Shown here piece by piece: positions 1-13,133 of a DNA stretch of 64,000 nt. Location: positions 1,368,461 through 1,432,460 of the forward strand of contig VZDJ01000056.1 of NCBI GenBank assembly GCA_008694505.1, in the 5' to 3' direction. The stretch's first letter is position 1; the number at the start of each line of letters is the position of its first letter. The position numbers were made by a program, and so were the translations under genes. The notes beneath the pieces are model-generated. The model did no database searches, was not told the origin of the DNA, and saw nothing but the letters and a program-made list of their open reading frames with translations. The stretch comes from Cyanoderma ruficeps (taxonomy: Eukaryota; Chordata; Aves; Passeriformes; Timaliidae).

Positions 1-3000
1 TTCCTATGAAACACACGGTGGAAGAAAGGCATCTCAACCCCCTAATTCACCAAACAGCTCAGGCAGCCCAAGAAAACGAGCTGCCACGTGTCCCCTGGGG
101 CCATGCGTGGCTCTCGAGGTGACTTCTTTGGGGGAGCACCCACCATTTCCTCGAGGAAGCCCCTGCAGCTCACTCACTGTCCCTGCTCGAGCACTGGGGC
201 TGGAGCCTTCAGTTCTGTCCTGCTGCACTGTCTCCTGGGTTTGATCCAATCCCTGAATCCTTCCACCCACTCTTGGGAGCTGAGGTTCACCGGGGAGCAT
301 CAGGACACGTTTACAAAACAACGGCTGAAGAGTGTCCAGAAAGCTCTATGAGTACAAGTGCTTTTGTTTCCACAGGAGAAATGTCTACAGGGCTGCATTT
401 AGGGAAAGGGCAAAGAAACATCTGTGTGCTCACAGCAGCAGCAGTACAGACACAAGCTGCAGCTGCAAAGTCCCTCCAGCTTGGCTGGTGCTCTCTCCTA
501 ACTGCTGGCATAAATATAGTAACAGGGTTGCACATATGGCAGGCTGTTTAATTTTAGAAATCAAAACTATTGAGTGATTAAGTTAGTCATCCTTCCTCAA
601 TTTGGGACCAATACAACACTACCAGAGGCAGTGGTCATAACCACTGTGGTTTGCCAGAGGGAAAGGAGAGCGCATGTGCTCCTGCAGCAGCAGGGAACAC
701 CAGAACCCCCACCCTGCGCTGCCCAGCCTGGCTTCTCAAATAGGATCAGACAAAAGGAAGAAAATCCAACTTAAACCAGCCTTCAGATGAAAACTGAGAG
801 CCTGCAGATTTGCATACATGAACATGCACAGCCTGCAACATGTTCTGGATGTGGTGTGGCAGAAGTGACTACCCTGAACACGGTGCTTTCAAAAAGTGAG
901 ATCAAAGTCACACCATGCCAATTGGCCTCTGGAAGTGAGACCCATTCAGATCTCAGCCAGGGATTTGAATTTCCCAAAGGAAACTAATGAAGAGAGAAAT
1001 GGGTCAGTTCAGCCAACACGGCTGTCCAGGTGCAAACACGCCTGGGTCAGGAGTAAGAGCAAGCTGTGTGCTGGCACCCTGCACAGCCCCTTGTCACCAG
1101 CTGGCTGAGTCCTGCCGTGCTCAGCAGCCCAGCCTGTGCCAACATGAACCCACTCGTGGCCTTGCTGCACCCCAAAAAAGCTGCTCCCTCTGCAGAGCCT
1201 GTGGCTTATTCTCAGCTGCAGCATCAGTGGCACCAGGAGGATGCAGGCCTGCAAAGCCAGTCAGTATCTTTCCCTTCCAGTGAAAACCAATGAATGAAGA
1301 AAGCAAACAAGCCATGGAGGGATTTTCTGTTTCTCTAGACAAACACTCTAAGAACAGTTCAAAAGAGGCTAATTAAATTCCAAAATCCCTGCGCAAATAC
1401 ATTAATAATGATTTTGAAATTAGCAGTTAACCAAGGAAGTTTTCAAGGTGGGAAGTGTTTGATACAGAAGAGCATGTGAGAAAGAGCTGCCCAGCCTACC
1501 TTAGAGGCAATCTCTCTGGCTAGCACACGTGTTCAGAGGGGTGGGCATAACAAATGGCCCGGGAACAGCAGCATCCCCAGGCTGCAGAGGGACAGAGAAG
1601 CCAATCCCCTTCGTTCCAAACCACCAGGAAGCCAAGCAAACACTAAATGACGTGGCCACGAGTCTGAACTGTTGCTGCGTAGCCTCACCAAAGAGTTCCT
1701 CTTACCCATTTCCAGGATGAAGGAAAAGCAAAAGACCTTTTTTTCTCTCTTGCAGTCATTATAGGAAATTTCCAAACAGCACTTAAATCTTTTTTGTCTT
1801 TCCACACAATCCTTGGCAAATCAAGAGTCTGCTCACCCTGTGCATGAAGCATGAAATGATGAAAAATGGATAACTTGTTATAATTGCTCATATGGCAGTG
1901 GAAAAATCCAATGTTGTTGCATGGTCTGCACTCCCATGGTTCATGGAACCTCTCAATGTTAAATGCCATCATTCTCACAAGCAGGAAGGACAATATTACC
2001 ATTTTTAATTTAATGATGGCAAACCAAGAAAAGAAGTGATGTGAAAAAAACACGGAAGGGAAGTGATGTGCCCTTGTAAAGTCTGTGGCAAAGCAAGGCC
2101 TTAAACCCACTGGCTGAGGCCCTGAGCACCAGGTCACCCCATATTAGTCAAATATCCAACCATGGTCACAAGATTCTCTCTCTTATTCTTTTCCTTTTAT
2201 TCTCTATATGTCTTTTCCCAGCAAAATACAATTATGTTTTTTTTCAGGTAAGATCTCATGAGATACCGATTCATATGCCTGTTAAAACTCAGATCCATTA
2301 TACCTCTTTTTGCTTTCATTCACTAATTTTATTGTCCTATAAAATAAAAGATTTTCTGGTGAGATACATTTACTGTGCTGCCACTGCTGCTAAAGGCATA
2401 GAGCTGCCATCATCTTCCGGAAGCAGGATTGTTTATTTCATAAATCCTGGTTTCAGTATTTTGCTAAATACAGAAATTACATATAGGATAATAAATTCCA
2501 GGATCATTCTTCCTTTGGATCTGACAAGTAGAACTGCAGTTCTTTCCCTAGCCCTGAAGTGCCTCTTTAAAAGAGCAGTTAGCAGTCTGATAACTTTAGA
2601 TAAACCGTTTAATTTCCAGAAGGAGCCTTGTCTGTACACACATAGTCTACTGGGTATTCTCCTTTCTCCCTGACTGCTCCCTGTTGGGAGGAAGAGGCTT
2701 TGGTTGAGTAACTGGCAGTCTCAGCTTTCTGCACCACAAAGCTGTCTCATTCAAAATTTAAGAATCACTTTCATGAATCATAAGAAACTGTGTTATTTAC
2801 CTCAGCAGCAATCCAAGTATGCTGTTCTACAGTTTCACAGCCTAGGAGAAGAGGCTCAAAATTTTCTTTTTTTTTTTTGATAGACTAAAAAATGACCAAG
2901 AATTGTGAGGGACTGGTTTAGGAGGGAAAACAATGAAAGAGTGGGAAAGCTATGCAGCTTTGACTCCTGTTAAAACGCTCCAAGAAAGGAGAATAACTTA

Positions 3001-5069
3001 GAGGTAAATCCAGTTGGTATAACTAGAAGAGAAGGAAGGAAGTTAACTGCCAAATTCAACTAGGTGACCAGAAAAAGCCTCCAAGCAGCTTGATTCATTA
3101 TGCTGTGGTTAATCCTGCTTAGGGAGAAATTTCACATGTAAAAGCAGCTCAGATAAAAGAATCCAGAAGTGTGCTCACCATTCATGAACACACATCAGCT
3201 ACCTTCAGCTAAAACTTAATTACATTGGTAACAGCGGAAGCAGGACAGGACAGCTCAGAGCAAACCAGTCATCAACATCTCCACAACTTCAGACAGAAGC
3301 AGCCCTTCCCAATACACACATTTCTGTGAGAGCTCTGTCTAACAAAATGCATGGAAGAATCAAGATGGCAGAAGAAATCCAGGATGTCAAAGTTTATTTC
3401 CCTGTAACCGTCTAATTCTCTTTCAAGCTTGCCCTAGGGCTGAGGCAGCTGAGCACAAGAAGGAGCTCTGCCCAAGGTGCTCAGGGCAGTCATTCCCACT
3501 CACACCACTTGTGTCCCCTCTTGAAATTTCACGTGGGTAAATCAACCTTTTTGCACAAGTGCTGCAGCACACGCCGGTCCTGCTAATGTGGAGCTGCTGA
3601 TCATCCAGCCAGGAAAGCCAGTCACCTAGAGAAGGGCCTGCATCATTTGGGTTTGCACTGGAGCCCTTTGCAGGGCACTCAGAGATCCCCCATAGACAGT
3701 AGCTCACTGCCAGTAGGGAAGGTGGACAGCAGAATTTCTGAACAGAATAATCTCTTAGAATGGCAAAAGCATATTTTGCCCATGCTAATGTTTCTTTTTG
3801 TCCACCTGAAAATCACTAGGAACAGCCAGTGTTAAAAAGTGCAGAATAAGACCCCATAAAACCTCCTGTCTGGAATCTAGGGACTATTAATCCAGAACAT
3901 CAGTGCTTTTGCACAAAAATGTTAGGTTTTGTTGCCTGTACTTTGTCACGCATCCTTGGATAAGGATTTCCCCCCACTGTTCTCACAGCAGCTAACAGTA
4001 CTGAACCCCTGAGAAGGTATGGTCACAGAGTGAAGATCCTCACTGCAGAGATTTTACAGTCTTTTCCAAATCAATGACTAGAGACATACCAAGTTAATCC
4101 CGATTAGTAACAAACACCTTTGCTGTGATTATATTGGTAATAACCACTTAAGGCTTCTTTTGTCAGGTGGATCTAACTTCATTCTCACAGCTGTGTTTGG
4201 TATTTTAGCCACTTCTCCATTCTTTCTCTCACTTGTCCATTCTTCCACATATTTCTATAATTGAGGAAAAGAAAAAGCAGAAAGAGCTAGGAGTGATTAT
4301 CAGAATAGAAGTCTCCCGCTACCACTATTTCTCCCTCCAGCCAAGGATTGCATTCCTGTTGGCTCTCCCTTTCCCTAGATGAACTCAGGAGTGTTAAGCC
4401 ACTCTTAAAATCCTCTTTGTTAGAACAGGTCCATCACATAATATTAGAGTGGAAAAAAAAAATCACAGACCAGTAAGGCTGAGTTGCTGGGAGAATCGTG
4501 CTATGCAAACATTTCAGTACTTGCACTACACAGGTATTTATACACCTTATGGGCTGCTCCTAGAGGTAACAACCCCAGGCTAAGTGCCACTGTACAAAGC
4601 TTGGGATGACAGGATGATCTAGCAGTGTGGTGAGTGTGCAAGCACTCAGCTAGACATTGTGGGATAGGAATGGAAAGTGCTGGCACATGCAGAGCATCAG
4701 TTATTTGGGAACAGAGACAGCTCCTTGGCTGTGCTGAAGGTTGCCATACCTCAGTCAGCCCATTTGCAAGGTAGCTTTCATCATATGCAATACAATAATG
4801 TAAAAATCCCAAGAAATGCTCCACCTGTCTGCAACGGGCTGTAACATGAAAGAAGACAGAGGTTATTTGCCACAGACACCAAGCACAAAGAAGCATCTGC
4901 TTTAACCAGCTGTCCTTTTTATCAGAAGAGGTTTGATGTCAGAGCTGAGATGTCTGGAGGTCAGCAACATTGGTCAGTGGCCAAAGCAGGGCATCCTGGC
5001 TCCTGTCTTCTGCTCGGAAGGGTGCTTTGTCTCATAGCCAAAAGCAGGTGGACCGAGATCAAGATTTTG
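1..5069. other. Non-coding unique DNA, no gene seen
   Basis: No exon, RNA gene or clear transposon is visible. The longest open frames (150 codons on the minus strand at 1685-2137, 132 codons on the plus strand at 2275-2673) lie in AT-rich sequence without splice signals or recognisable protein features, so I treat them as chance. A 12-base T run sits at 2867-2878. The stretches 1355-1440 and 3060-3240 are rich in TAAT-type words and could be regulatory, but nothing stronger can be said. Confidence 0.7.
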
Positions 5070-5180
5070 TTCCTCATTCAACACTGACTCACTCTGTAAC
5101 CTTGAACAAGATCCTACACCACACCTTCCCCACGTGGAAATGGTACAATTTATCCATTTCCCTGGGCTTGTGTGCCTGGT
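5070..5180 (+). mobile_element. Old MIR-like SINE fragment
   Basis: The order of words matches the MIR/CORE-SINE core: a 'gactcactctgtaaccttg' segment, a degraded 'caagtcacttaacctct' region, then 'ccccacgtggaaatggtac', which corresponds to the 'ccccatctgtaaaatgggga' block of MIR. The copy is very diverged, as expected for amniote MIR relics in a bird genome. It is a non-autonomous, tRNA-derived element with no coding capacity. I identified it by eye from remembered consensus, so its boundaries are approximate. Confidence 0.5.
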
Positions 5181-5356
5181 GCAACCAGTGCCCATGAGGT
5201 TCTTTCAGGTCACTGGCTCAAGGGTGCCAGGCAAGAAAAGAACCTGTGTTTTAATACATCCTGGGTTTATTCCACACAATGTTAGAGCCTGGGTCAATGT
5301 ATGTGAACTTTTCCCAGCACTCCATGGGTTCTTCTGTATAGCAAAGTTAAAGCAAG

Positions 5357-5358
<2 letters not shown>

Positions 5359-5392
<34 letters not shown>
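5359..5392. repeat. (AG)17 microsatellite
   Basis: Seventeen uninterrupted AG units, preceded by AGCA repeats. It is a pure dinucleotide tract and therefore probably polymorphic. The open frames crossing it on both strands (runs of Arg-Glu or Leu-Ser) are products of the repeat, not genes. Confidence 0.97.
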
Positions 5393-5396
<4 letters not shown>

Positions 5397-8300
5397 TCCC
5401 ATTTGATTGGCTGTGACTAGCTGCAATTAAAAACTATAATTTATTACCCTGGATTATGAGTATAATTTCAATGCAGAGAATTAAGGTTTTCTTCTGAGAT
5501 GGAAATAAAGATTAATTTTTAATTTCCTTTCTCACTGCACATTTAAGAGCAATGGACTCCATAGAAAACTACAGGTCAAAGTAGTTTTATGGAGGAATGA
5601 CAATGTTCCATTGCCGAATAATTTAATGCTCTTGCTGCCTTTTTAATATTTGACTGCAGCTCCCTCATGCGAAACAGCGGCAGCAGATGCTGTACACGTT
5701 TGCTGCAGCACTCAGGTCAAAGTGACTTTGAAATTACAAAGTTTCACTGCTCAGGACATGGACAGCTTTTGGAGTTCCCTGATGCAGGCAGCTGCCTTCC
5801 ACAAGATGGGCACAGGCAGCCCTTCCATCAAGGCAGGAAGTTGGTCTGGAGATGGGGAGAGCAAAGGTGGAATTAAAGGCTGAGGAGAGAGAAGGACACT
5901 GAAGCCTGGATGGAATAGGTACACAGCAGGTGCATCCCAGGTCGGACATGGACAGGTACATTCAGATAAAGCAGGAGAAGTATTTCCACCCAGGAAATGC
6001 TACTATAGGACAGCAGGATTCTGTGGGTTGGTCTGCACACAGACTGTGTTGTTCTAGTCTGCACAGCACACCAGCAGAACACAGGGGGAAACTGGGAACC
6101 ATGAGATCATGAATTCACTTGGTCATGGACCATGACTAGGTCACTGCTTGCCAAAACTGCTCCCAGCCCCTGGAGAAAACAGCCTGGGAAAAGCTGGGTA
6201 ATCCACAAAAATCACACAGTACTGCTGGGTGACCTGTAAAGGAGAATCCAATGCCACATGAGAAAAGAAAGCAGGGCTGTGTGCACCCATTCCTCCAAGA
6301 ACAAGCACCTCTCAAGACAGGATTTTCTGTTGCTGTTCACAGCAGGCCAATACCAGCATGTGCCATAGGCCTAATATTTTACTTTGGGCAACCGGCAGTG
6401 AACAAAAACATCACTGAAATTCAGGAATGCTTTAAATCCTTGCTCTGGTAGTAGAAATAAAAAAACTGAACCAACAACAACAAAAGCACAAACAAACGAA
6501 AAAGCCCACACAAACTAAACAATAAAACCCTGCCATACTAATTACTTGGATTTCAGTTAATTTAATAACTCTGTCCTGAGAAAACTGCATCCTCAATGGC
6601 CTGGTAACATATAGTATAATCTTTCTATTGCAGGGTTTTTAAAATTTATTGGCATCTTATACCTGGCATCTTGGGTTGCACGATTAGATGCCTAAGTGAT
6701 GCAACTGCTGAGCACTGTGCAGGGTCACCAGGAGGAACATCCCCCAGGGACACAGTGGTGACAGTGCTTTCAATGTGGACCAGATCCTCTGAGTGCCAAA
6801 GAGCCCCAGCTCTCTTGGTGGCCTTCAGATGAAGTCTGCTTAAGGAGGGGAGAGAAGACTTTTTGTGAAGATCTTTTCCCTGTGTGAAATCTGTTCACAT
6901 AGAGATCTTAGGGGAGATTTGGACCAAATAATGAAACAAGTTCTCAAAGTTTTGGCAGTCCCTCTCCCTCCAAGACTTCCAGGAGGCATGTAAAGTAGAT
7001 TCATTTTTGTGCAGAACAACAGCAGAGCTAGGAGCCCAGTTTAGGACAAGTCAACATCTGTCTGCTAGTCACATCTCAGCTTATAAATTGATCCTGTGTT
7101 AGAGGGCAGTTTCCTGAGGCAGCTCCTCAAAAAAGAAGACAAAAATCAAATGGTTCTGTCATTCACCCAGAAGCCTACACAAACTATATTCAACCTTTTC
7201 ATGTTAAGTCTCAAAATAGGGGAAATAACACCCATAGACAGAGCTTCACATGACCCTCACTGCCCAGGCAGCAGGACTGCTCTGAGTCTGCTGCTCCTGC
7301 AGGGACAGCTCCAGCCATTTGATGTAATTCTGCTCATCAGTCCAGGGAAAGGCTCCTCTGAGCTCTCAGGAAAAATCAAGATGAGCAGTTATTTGGAGGC
7401 ACTCTAAAGAAAGCATAGAAGCTGAAAAAATTAAGGTAAATTAATGGAGAGTGCTTCTTCCTTCTAGTCAGGGCTGCTTTCCAAACAAACTTCTTGCCTT
7501 GTGTGAGAGTTTGGAAAAGAACTGCAGCCAACTGCAGCGACTGGAGCTTCCCCAGTACTTATTGCAGCAAGGATGCTGAGTAACACCTGGACTGATTTCT
7601 ACCTTGGGCATTTACCACATCCTGACACTTTACAGAATTCCTTACAGATTTCCAGTTGCCTACATCATTTTCTTGCACTGTCTGTCCTAAACAATTGTGT
7701 TTAGATATTGTTCTCTTGAATCAATCATGTTTCTATTCCCCCATGGCTGCCTTTCAGCAGCAACTGAAGCACTCACTAACTACAAGTTTTTCTTCTGATG
7801 GCTGATGATTCACAAACCCTGCAAAGGCAATGCACATGAATCTGGATGTGACCAGACTTTGGGAGTGTCCATCTTTGTTCAGCCCAAAGCACATAGAATT
7901 TCAGGGAGTTTTTCAGAAGTACTTCTCCTTCCACTGCAGGGATGCTTATGGTCACCTTTGCCAAATACCCCAGATATTGGACCATTTGGGACTCCAGTTT
8001 TGGAGCTCTGAGGAAGCAAAGGAGACACAGAACCACCAGCTACAATGGAGCATCTTGCTCATGAGCATTCTTCATCAGCCCTGTCTCTAGCAGCCCACCC
8101 TGGTATAACCATTGCCTGACTGCAAAGACTGGTGTGTGTCTCCGGAAATGGAGTTTAGATGTTTGTCTTATCTGAACAAATTCAGTGACTGAACATGCTG
8201 CACAAAGAGCATGAGTAACCCTGACAAAGCAACTGCCACCTCCTTATCACGGTCTCCAAAAGGACTCAAAAGAATCAAGCATCAGAGGCTTATCTCTCGA

Positions 8301-9423
8301 GAGATGTTCAGTGCCCATGCCTGGCTTACCAATCAGCCCTCACTCCCTTTTTCACTAGAGTTCTTTTGCCTTGTTTTTGGTCACACAGGGCAGCCTTGCC
8401 ACTTCCTGAGTGTGGAGGAGTCATGAAGGGAAGTGGGGTGTGGAGGATGGGCCCCTTTGCCATGCTGTTTTTTCTTGTATTTCTGGATGGTGGGATGTTT
8501 TTACCCATGACAATTTTACCATTGTGATAACCATAACAAACGGCCATCCTGGTAGCACAGAAGGGTTCTGGAGGTTTGTGTGATGACAAAGAAACAGAAG
8601 CTGAGGACAGGCTTTCTTGAAGCCACATTAATCTGGTGTCCCTCTGACAGCCTACCCTGCTGTCAGAGCTCAATTCAGGGTCCTGCTGCCAGTGTGCCAG
8701 CTACCTGAAGGAGAAGTGTTCACCCTGAGATGTGAAAAGGCTCCTGGTTGTGGCTTACTCCCAGCTCTATATGAGCCTTTTGGGTCATGGTGTTACCCAG
8801 CAGAAACAGCCATCACAAGGGTCACTCCATGATAGTGGGACACGTGTGCCAATGGCTCAACTCCTTATGTCAGAACCCACCTGCAAGAAACAGGTTGGGG
8901 TTGGTCCCGTACTAGCCCCATGGGTAATACTGTTATGGTGGTCATAAGCCTCAACTGATCTCCTACATTCACAATGTCCAAGATGGTACAAATTGAAATG
9001 CAGAAAATATCAGGTGTAGAGAAGGAGGATTCTGATTTTCACTCACACCAAAATCTTAACCAAATTGTACTAAACCAGGTCAGAACAGCCTACATCTACA
9101 CCTAAAAATTTATTTGATCTCCTTTCACTGCCTCATCCCAAGTTCTCAAATTTCTATAAGCAAATGTGTTGATTTATTTAAACCTAATCTACATTCTTGA
9201 GACCACTCTGAGATTTGGTATTTCTTAAACATGAGCATTGACCCTTTGTTCTGAAAGCAGTAAAGGTATAAAAGTAGCATCAGGCTTTATCCTTAAGACC
9301 GCCAGCATCTCTCTCCTCAAAACCCACGGTGTAAGGCAGACATCATGAGAAGGATGGTGGAAACACCACAGAGAAAGATACAGCAATATTACCAAGTTAC
9401 AGGACTATTCTTGTCGTCATTTG
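5393..9423. other. Non-coding unique DNA, no gene seen
   Basis: No exon or recognisable transposon. An A/C-rich low-complexity stretch (CAA- and CAAA-type words) runs from about 6455 to 6530. A TATAAAAG word at 9267-9274 is followed about 70 bases later by a 33-codon open frame ending inside the inverted repeats at 9.43 kb; one TATA word does not make a promoter. Open frames here stay below about 115 codons. Confidence 0.65.
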
Positions 9424-9477
9424 CCCACATAGGCTTGGGGCAATGACAGGCCTATGTGGGGAGATGTTATTGCCCCA
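9424..9477. repeat. Two interleaved inverted repeats
   Basis: Arm A (cccacataggc, 9424-9434) is the exact reverse complement of 9450-9460. Arm B (tggggcaat, 9436-9444) is the exact reverse complement of 9469-9477. The order is A-B-A'-B', so the two stems interlock like an H-type pseudoknot, or equally a circularly permuted inverted repeat. Both stems are perfect (11 and 9 bp). Whether this forms in RNA or simply records a duplication-inversion event cannot be decided from sequence. It directly abuts the dispersed repeat starting at 9481. Confidence 0.85.
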
Positions 9478-9480
9478 GGC

Positions 9481-9521
9481 CTGCTAATTAACTAGCAGAC
9501 CTTTCAGTGACTTTTCCCAGC
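9481..9521. repeat. Copy 1 of a 41-bp dispersed repeat
   Basis: Begins with ctgctaattaactagcag, an 18-bp near-palindrome with one mismatched base pair, and continues into a 'ttcagtgactttt' segment. About 39 of 41 positions match a second copy at 12,018-12,058 in the same orientation. I do not recognise it as part of a named transposon. It could be the surviving part of an old MITE-like element or a local duplication. Confidence 0.7.
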
Positions 9522-12017
9522 CATGTTTGAGGACTCAGCAGAGCCACAAGAGCTGCAGTCTGGCCCAGTTTTGTTCCTACGTTCTTGCACACAGCCCTGA
9601 GCAGGTCACCTTACCCCTCACCCTCCCTCTACCCAGCTGTCTGCCCTGGCTGGGACTGTCTCAAGCTAATAGTAGCAAGGTATATCTCCTCAGGCATATT
9701 CTGTACCTTGTTCACTGAAGCCCTACTCTGACCTAAGGTCTCTAAGCACTTCTCTGAGATATATATTCAATAATAACATTAAACGAATGCTAACCGGTTG
9801 TGCAAATACCTCCATTCATTTCCATATTTTAAAATCTTTCCTCCAGAAAACCCACATGATCAACACAGATGTCTGCCTGTAATCATGCAAGGCTGAATTC
9901 ATAACAGATGATGTTTATGGAGAAGTCTCACTGAAGAAGCTTTGCACAGCTAAAGTTCTTTTATCAGGCACTCCCCAAGCAGCCCCCCTCTCATGCTGTG
10001 TTCAGCTAAACAGATACAACGGGGATTGGAGGGGAATTGTCAGCTGGCAGATAATAACCAACACTTGAACCCCTTTTTCCAAATCTGCAGATTGCAGAGG
10101 TTTGGCACACTGGTCATCACAAGCTGAACTTAGCTCATGGCTTCACATCAATCCGTACAGGACACTGTGGAGCTCTGCAAGAGTTGCTCAAACCTCTCCA
10201 GCAGCTGTACCAGAACGTGAGCTATAATAAAAACTTCTCAGCTGTTTGTCATTAGTTTTTTTCTCTAGGAAGATATGGACCAAGCAAAACAGTGCTCCTC
10301 TCATCTCCAAACCCATTAGGGCTGCCCATTTCAATCACAGTCTGCCACTTTTCACATTTGCCAGCAAACCCAAATGGCCCCTCCCCCAGCTGGTCTGGGA
10401 AAGAACTTCTTTGGAGAAAAGTGGAAAAAACTATTTATTTAACAAACAGAGTCACTTAAGGAACGAGTCCAGACCCTTGCCCACAGGGTCTATGCCATAG
10501 GGCATGGTTCAACATGAAACGGCCATCCGGCAGCCTTTGCTGCATAGCCCTGAAATAAGCTTCTAGAGATTGGATAACTGACATCTTCTAAAAAAATTTA
10601 AAAAAAACAAACAGAATTCAGCAGAGACTGTAGGGAGCACTGGCTGGCCACTGCCCATGGGGCACACATGTTTCTTGGAAATCAACAAGAGAAAGGACTT
10701 TATCACCGCTCAGACCTACCAAACAGAGCTCTGAAGAAAAATACATCTTGTTTTCAAAGATTTTCCTCCAACAGGCATTGGATGAAGAGAAGAAAAAACC
10801 CAACAAAAACCCTGAGTTCTGATGAGAAAGATAAATTCTCAAAAACAGTGACAGACGCACAGAGCAGATACGAGAGGAAAAGTACCACCAAGATCCGATT
10901 AGCTCAGTGAATCAGCACTGTGGACAGTATCTCTAAACCAAACTACTCTTCCCTTTCCCCTCCCACACTCTTCTTCCCATCATTACAAAGTCCTCTCAGC
11001 CCACAGCTCTCACCCTGACAAGGGTCTGGTGCTGTCAGTGTGGCTCACACAAGCCCCTCTGTTGAGGCCAATGAAGTTCAGTGCTGGTGTAGGCACTGGG
11101 CCCTTGGCATGGGATAGCTTCCCTCTCCACATGGTTGGTGACACCTGCTTCCAACTTATTTTTAGACTGCATTTGGGACAATTTCTGAGCTCATGCAATT
11201 GGAAGGGATTGGGTTGGCATGTAGGGCAGAAATCTTTATGTGATAGATGGGAAATGTCTTCTTTTTATGTAAGACACACGGTTCCTAGGTGATGTTCTGA
11301 TGCACTTTCAGCCAGGGTGCACCACCCATGCCAACATAGGTTTCCTCCAGCAGCTCTTGGAAGTGTCTTAAGAAGAAGGAAATAAACCTTCTAGAAGGTT
11401 TGTTGATTTCATGACCTAAGGGTCTGGAGGCTTGAGTGAAGAAGTGTCCTATTTCCTATTCCAGTGATCTGGCCCTGTGCAGTGGTCAATGATGGCAACT
11501 GAAGACACCAACAAGGTATCTCTGAGCCATCCAGTCTGCCATGGGCTGGGGTTGTTGGCTGGACAAGGAACCTGCACCAGGCTCTGTGAAGCCACAAGTA
11601 CATAGGCAGATTAGTTCAGAAAAGTTATGTGATTCAGCCACAGCCAAGGCAGATCTGCTGCAAGTGCTTTCCATCAGCTGAAGCAAGAGAGTACAGCAGC
11701 ATCCAAGCCAAGCAGCACTGGACAGGCTGCCTCTGCTCTCAGCCTTTCCCTGGGAAAGGGAAAAACTACAAAGGGTGTGAAGGAGACTGAGGGAATATTG
11801 CTCTTCCACAGCACTGAGTTTCTTCTTTTCCCAGAGGAAACAAGTAACAGCCACTGTGAGCCATAGTACTGACTGGAGCAGAAACCATGAGAGGAAAAAT
11901 TATCTCCAGAATAACCAACTGTGGTCAAAGAGAGAAGAAGCAGGAGAGGAGTGGCAGGAGGATCCTGTCCTGAGCTGACAGAGGAATTCAGTCAGGTTTC
12001 AGCTATTTACAATCCCC
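9522..12017. other. Non-coding unique DNA, no gene seen
   Basis: No exon, RNA gene or named repeat found. There is an A-rich stretch around 10,590-10,615. Two overlapping minus-strand open frames at 11,486-11,928 (122 and 84 codons) lack splice sites and recognisable protein features and are treated as chance. Confidence 0.65.
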
Positions 12018-12058
12018 CTGCTAATTAACTAGCAGACCCTTCAGTGACTTTTTCCAGC
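12018..12058. repeat. Copy 2 of the 41-bp dispersed repeat
   Basis: Repeats the segment at 9481-9521 in the same orientation with two visible mismatches, including the whole 18-bp near-palindromic head. Similarity drops sharply after the final 'ccagc'. Upstream only a weak C-rich resemblance remains. Spacing between the copies is about 2.5 kb. Confidence 0.7.
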
Positions 12059-13039
12059 AGTGAGACAGTTCCCATACTGTAAGCTGAGTCATATCGCTCC
12101 TGTGCCGGCCAGATCAAGTCACAGTTTCCAGACCAAAGGGGCACCATTTTGGTCTCTCCAAACTTAGGAAGAAAGCCTGGAGCAGACAAATACTGCAGCC
12201 TTGCCAAACCACTGGCAGCAGCTTTACCATGTAAACATAAAGCTGGTCTCTCTGTTCTGCAAGGGGGCTGCTCGAGCCCCTGGCTGTAGAGCGAGCCCAG
12301 TGCCACTATACACAGTGGCTCTTCCAGGCCTCCTTCTGCTCTGTTCTGGGGCCAGGATCAGCAATATTTCTATGGAAATAAGGCCCTAATAATTGCTCTG
12401 GGTCCAGCAGGAGGAGCTGGGTAAACACACATTTTTGTCTTAATGTATGGCCTTAATAAACCATCAAGTAAGACCTCAGTTTGAAAAATCCTGTAGTTTA
12501 ATGGATTCCCTCAATTTTCAGTATTTCTTTTATTCCCATGGCAACTGATATGAGTCTGATCTGCAGCCCAAATATTTTCTCCTGCCTCCTTTTCTAGTGT
12601 AACTGGAAACACATACAAATTTAATGTTGGCTTGTACAGTCTTTGCAAATACTGTAACACATTTATTCTAAGTAATTGGTGGAAGCACGTTGCATTTTTT
12701 AAAAATATGTATCAACTGCACTGATGGACAAGAAGAACATCTACATAACTGAGAGCCCCAGAACTACTCAAAAGGGTTCCTATCCATACATCTGAAGGCT
12801 GCAGTGCAGGGACTCAGTTCACTCTTACCTTCAGGCCATGACAGAGTCCATTTGGGTAGGCAGGGGTACACAGACCAGCCCCTTGGTTGCCCACACCAAC
12901 TCAGCAGTAGTCCTGTTACTTCTGCACACTGACTGCAGAGCCAGCAGATTCAGCCAGGTGTCATCAACCCCATGTTTCCCATGTTAATCCTAATAATCAT
13001 CCTCCTTTCAGGCCCTACTGCTACTGCCATATCATTTGG
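12059..13039. other. Non-coding unique DNA, no gene seen
   Basis: Moderately AT-rich unique sequence between the 41-bp repeat and the CR1 fragment. No exon signature and no repeat that I recognise, although 13,000-13,040 could be a more decayed upstream part of the CR1. Confidence 0.6.
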
Positions 13040-13133
13040 CACTTAGTGCCATGGTCTGGTTGACAAGGTGGTGATCAACCAAAGGTTGGACTCAAGGATA
13101 TTAGAGGTTGTTTCCAACTGAAATGATTCTGTG
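13040..13133 (+). mobile_element. CR1 LINE 3' end (avian CR1 family)
   Basis: The 'ggcacttagtgccatggtct' start, the 'ggttggactcaaggat' block, 'ttagaggttgtttccaa' and the 'aatgattctgtga' terminus match, in order, the 3' untranslated end of CR1 non-LTR retrotransposons. Copies are typically 5'-truncated in this way. The 'cacttagtgccatggtct' start resembles CR1 subfamilies common in songbirds, which is one reason for assigning the window to a bird. No coding part survives. Confidence 0.82.

Noticed and set aside
5205..5426. Open frames with Leu-Ser or Arg-Glu repeats
   Set aside because: Produced by translating the AG microsatellite.
9267..9444. TATAAAAG word followed by a 33-codon frame
   Set aside because: Single promoter-like word; the short frame has no independent support.
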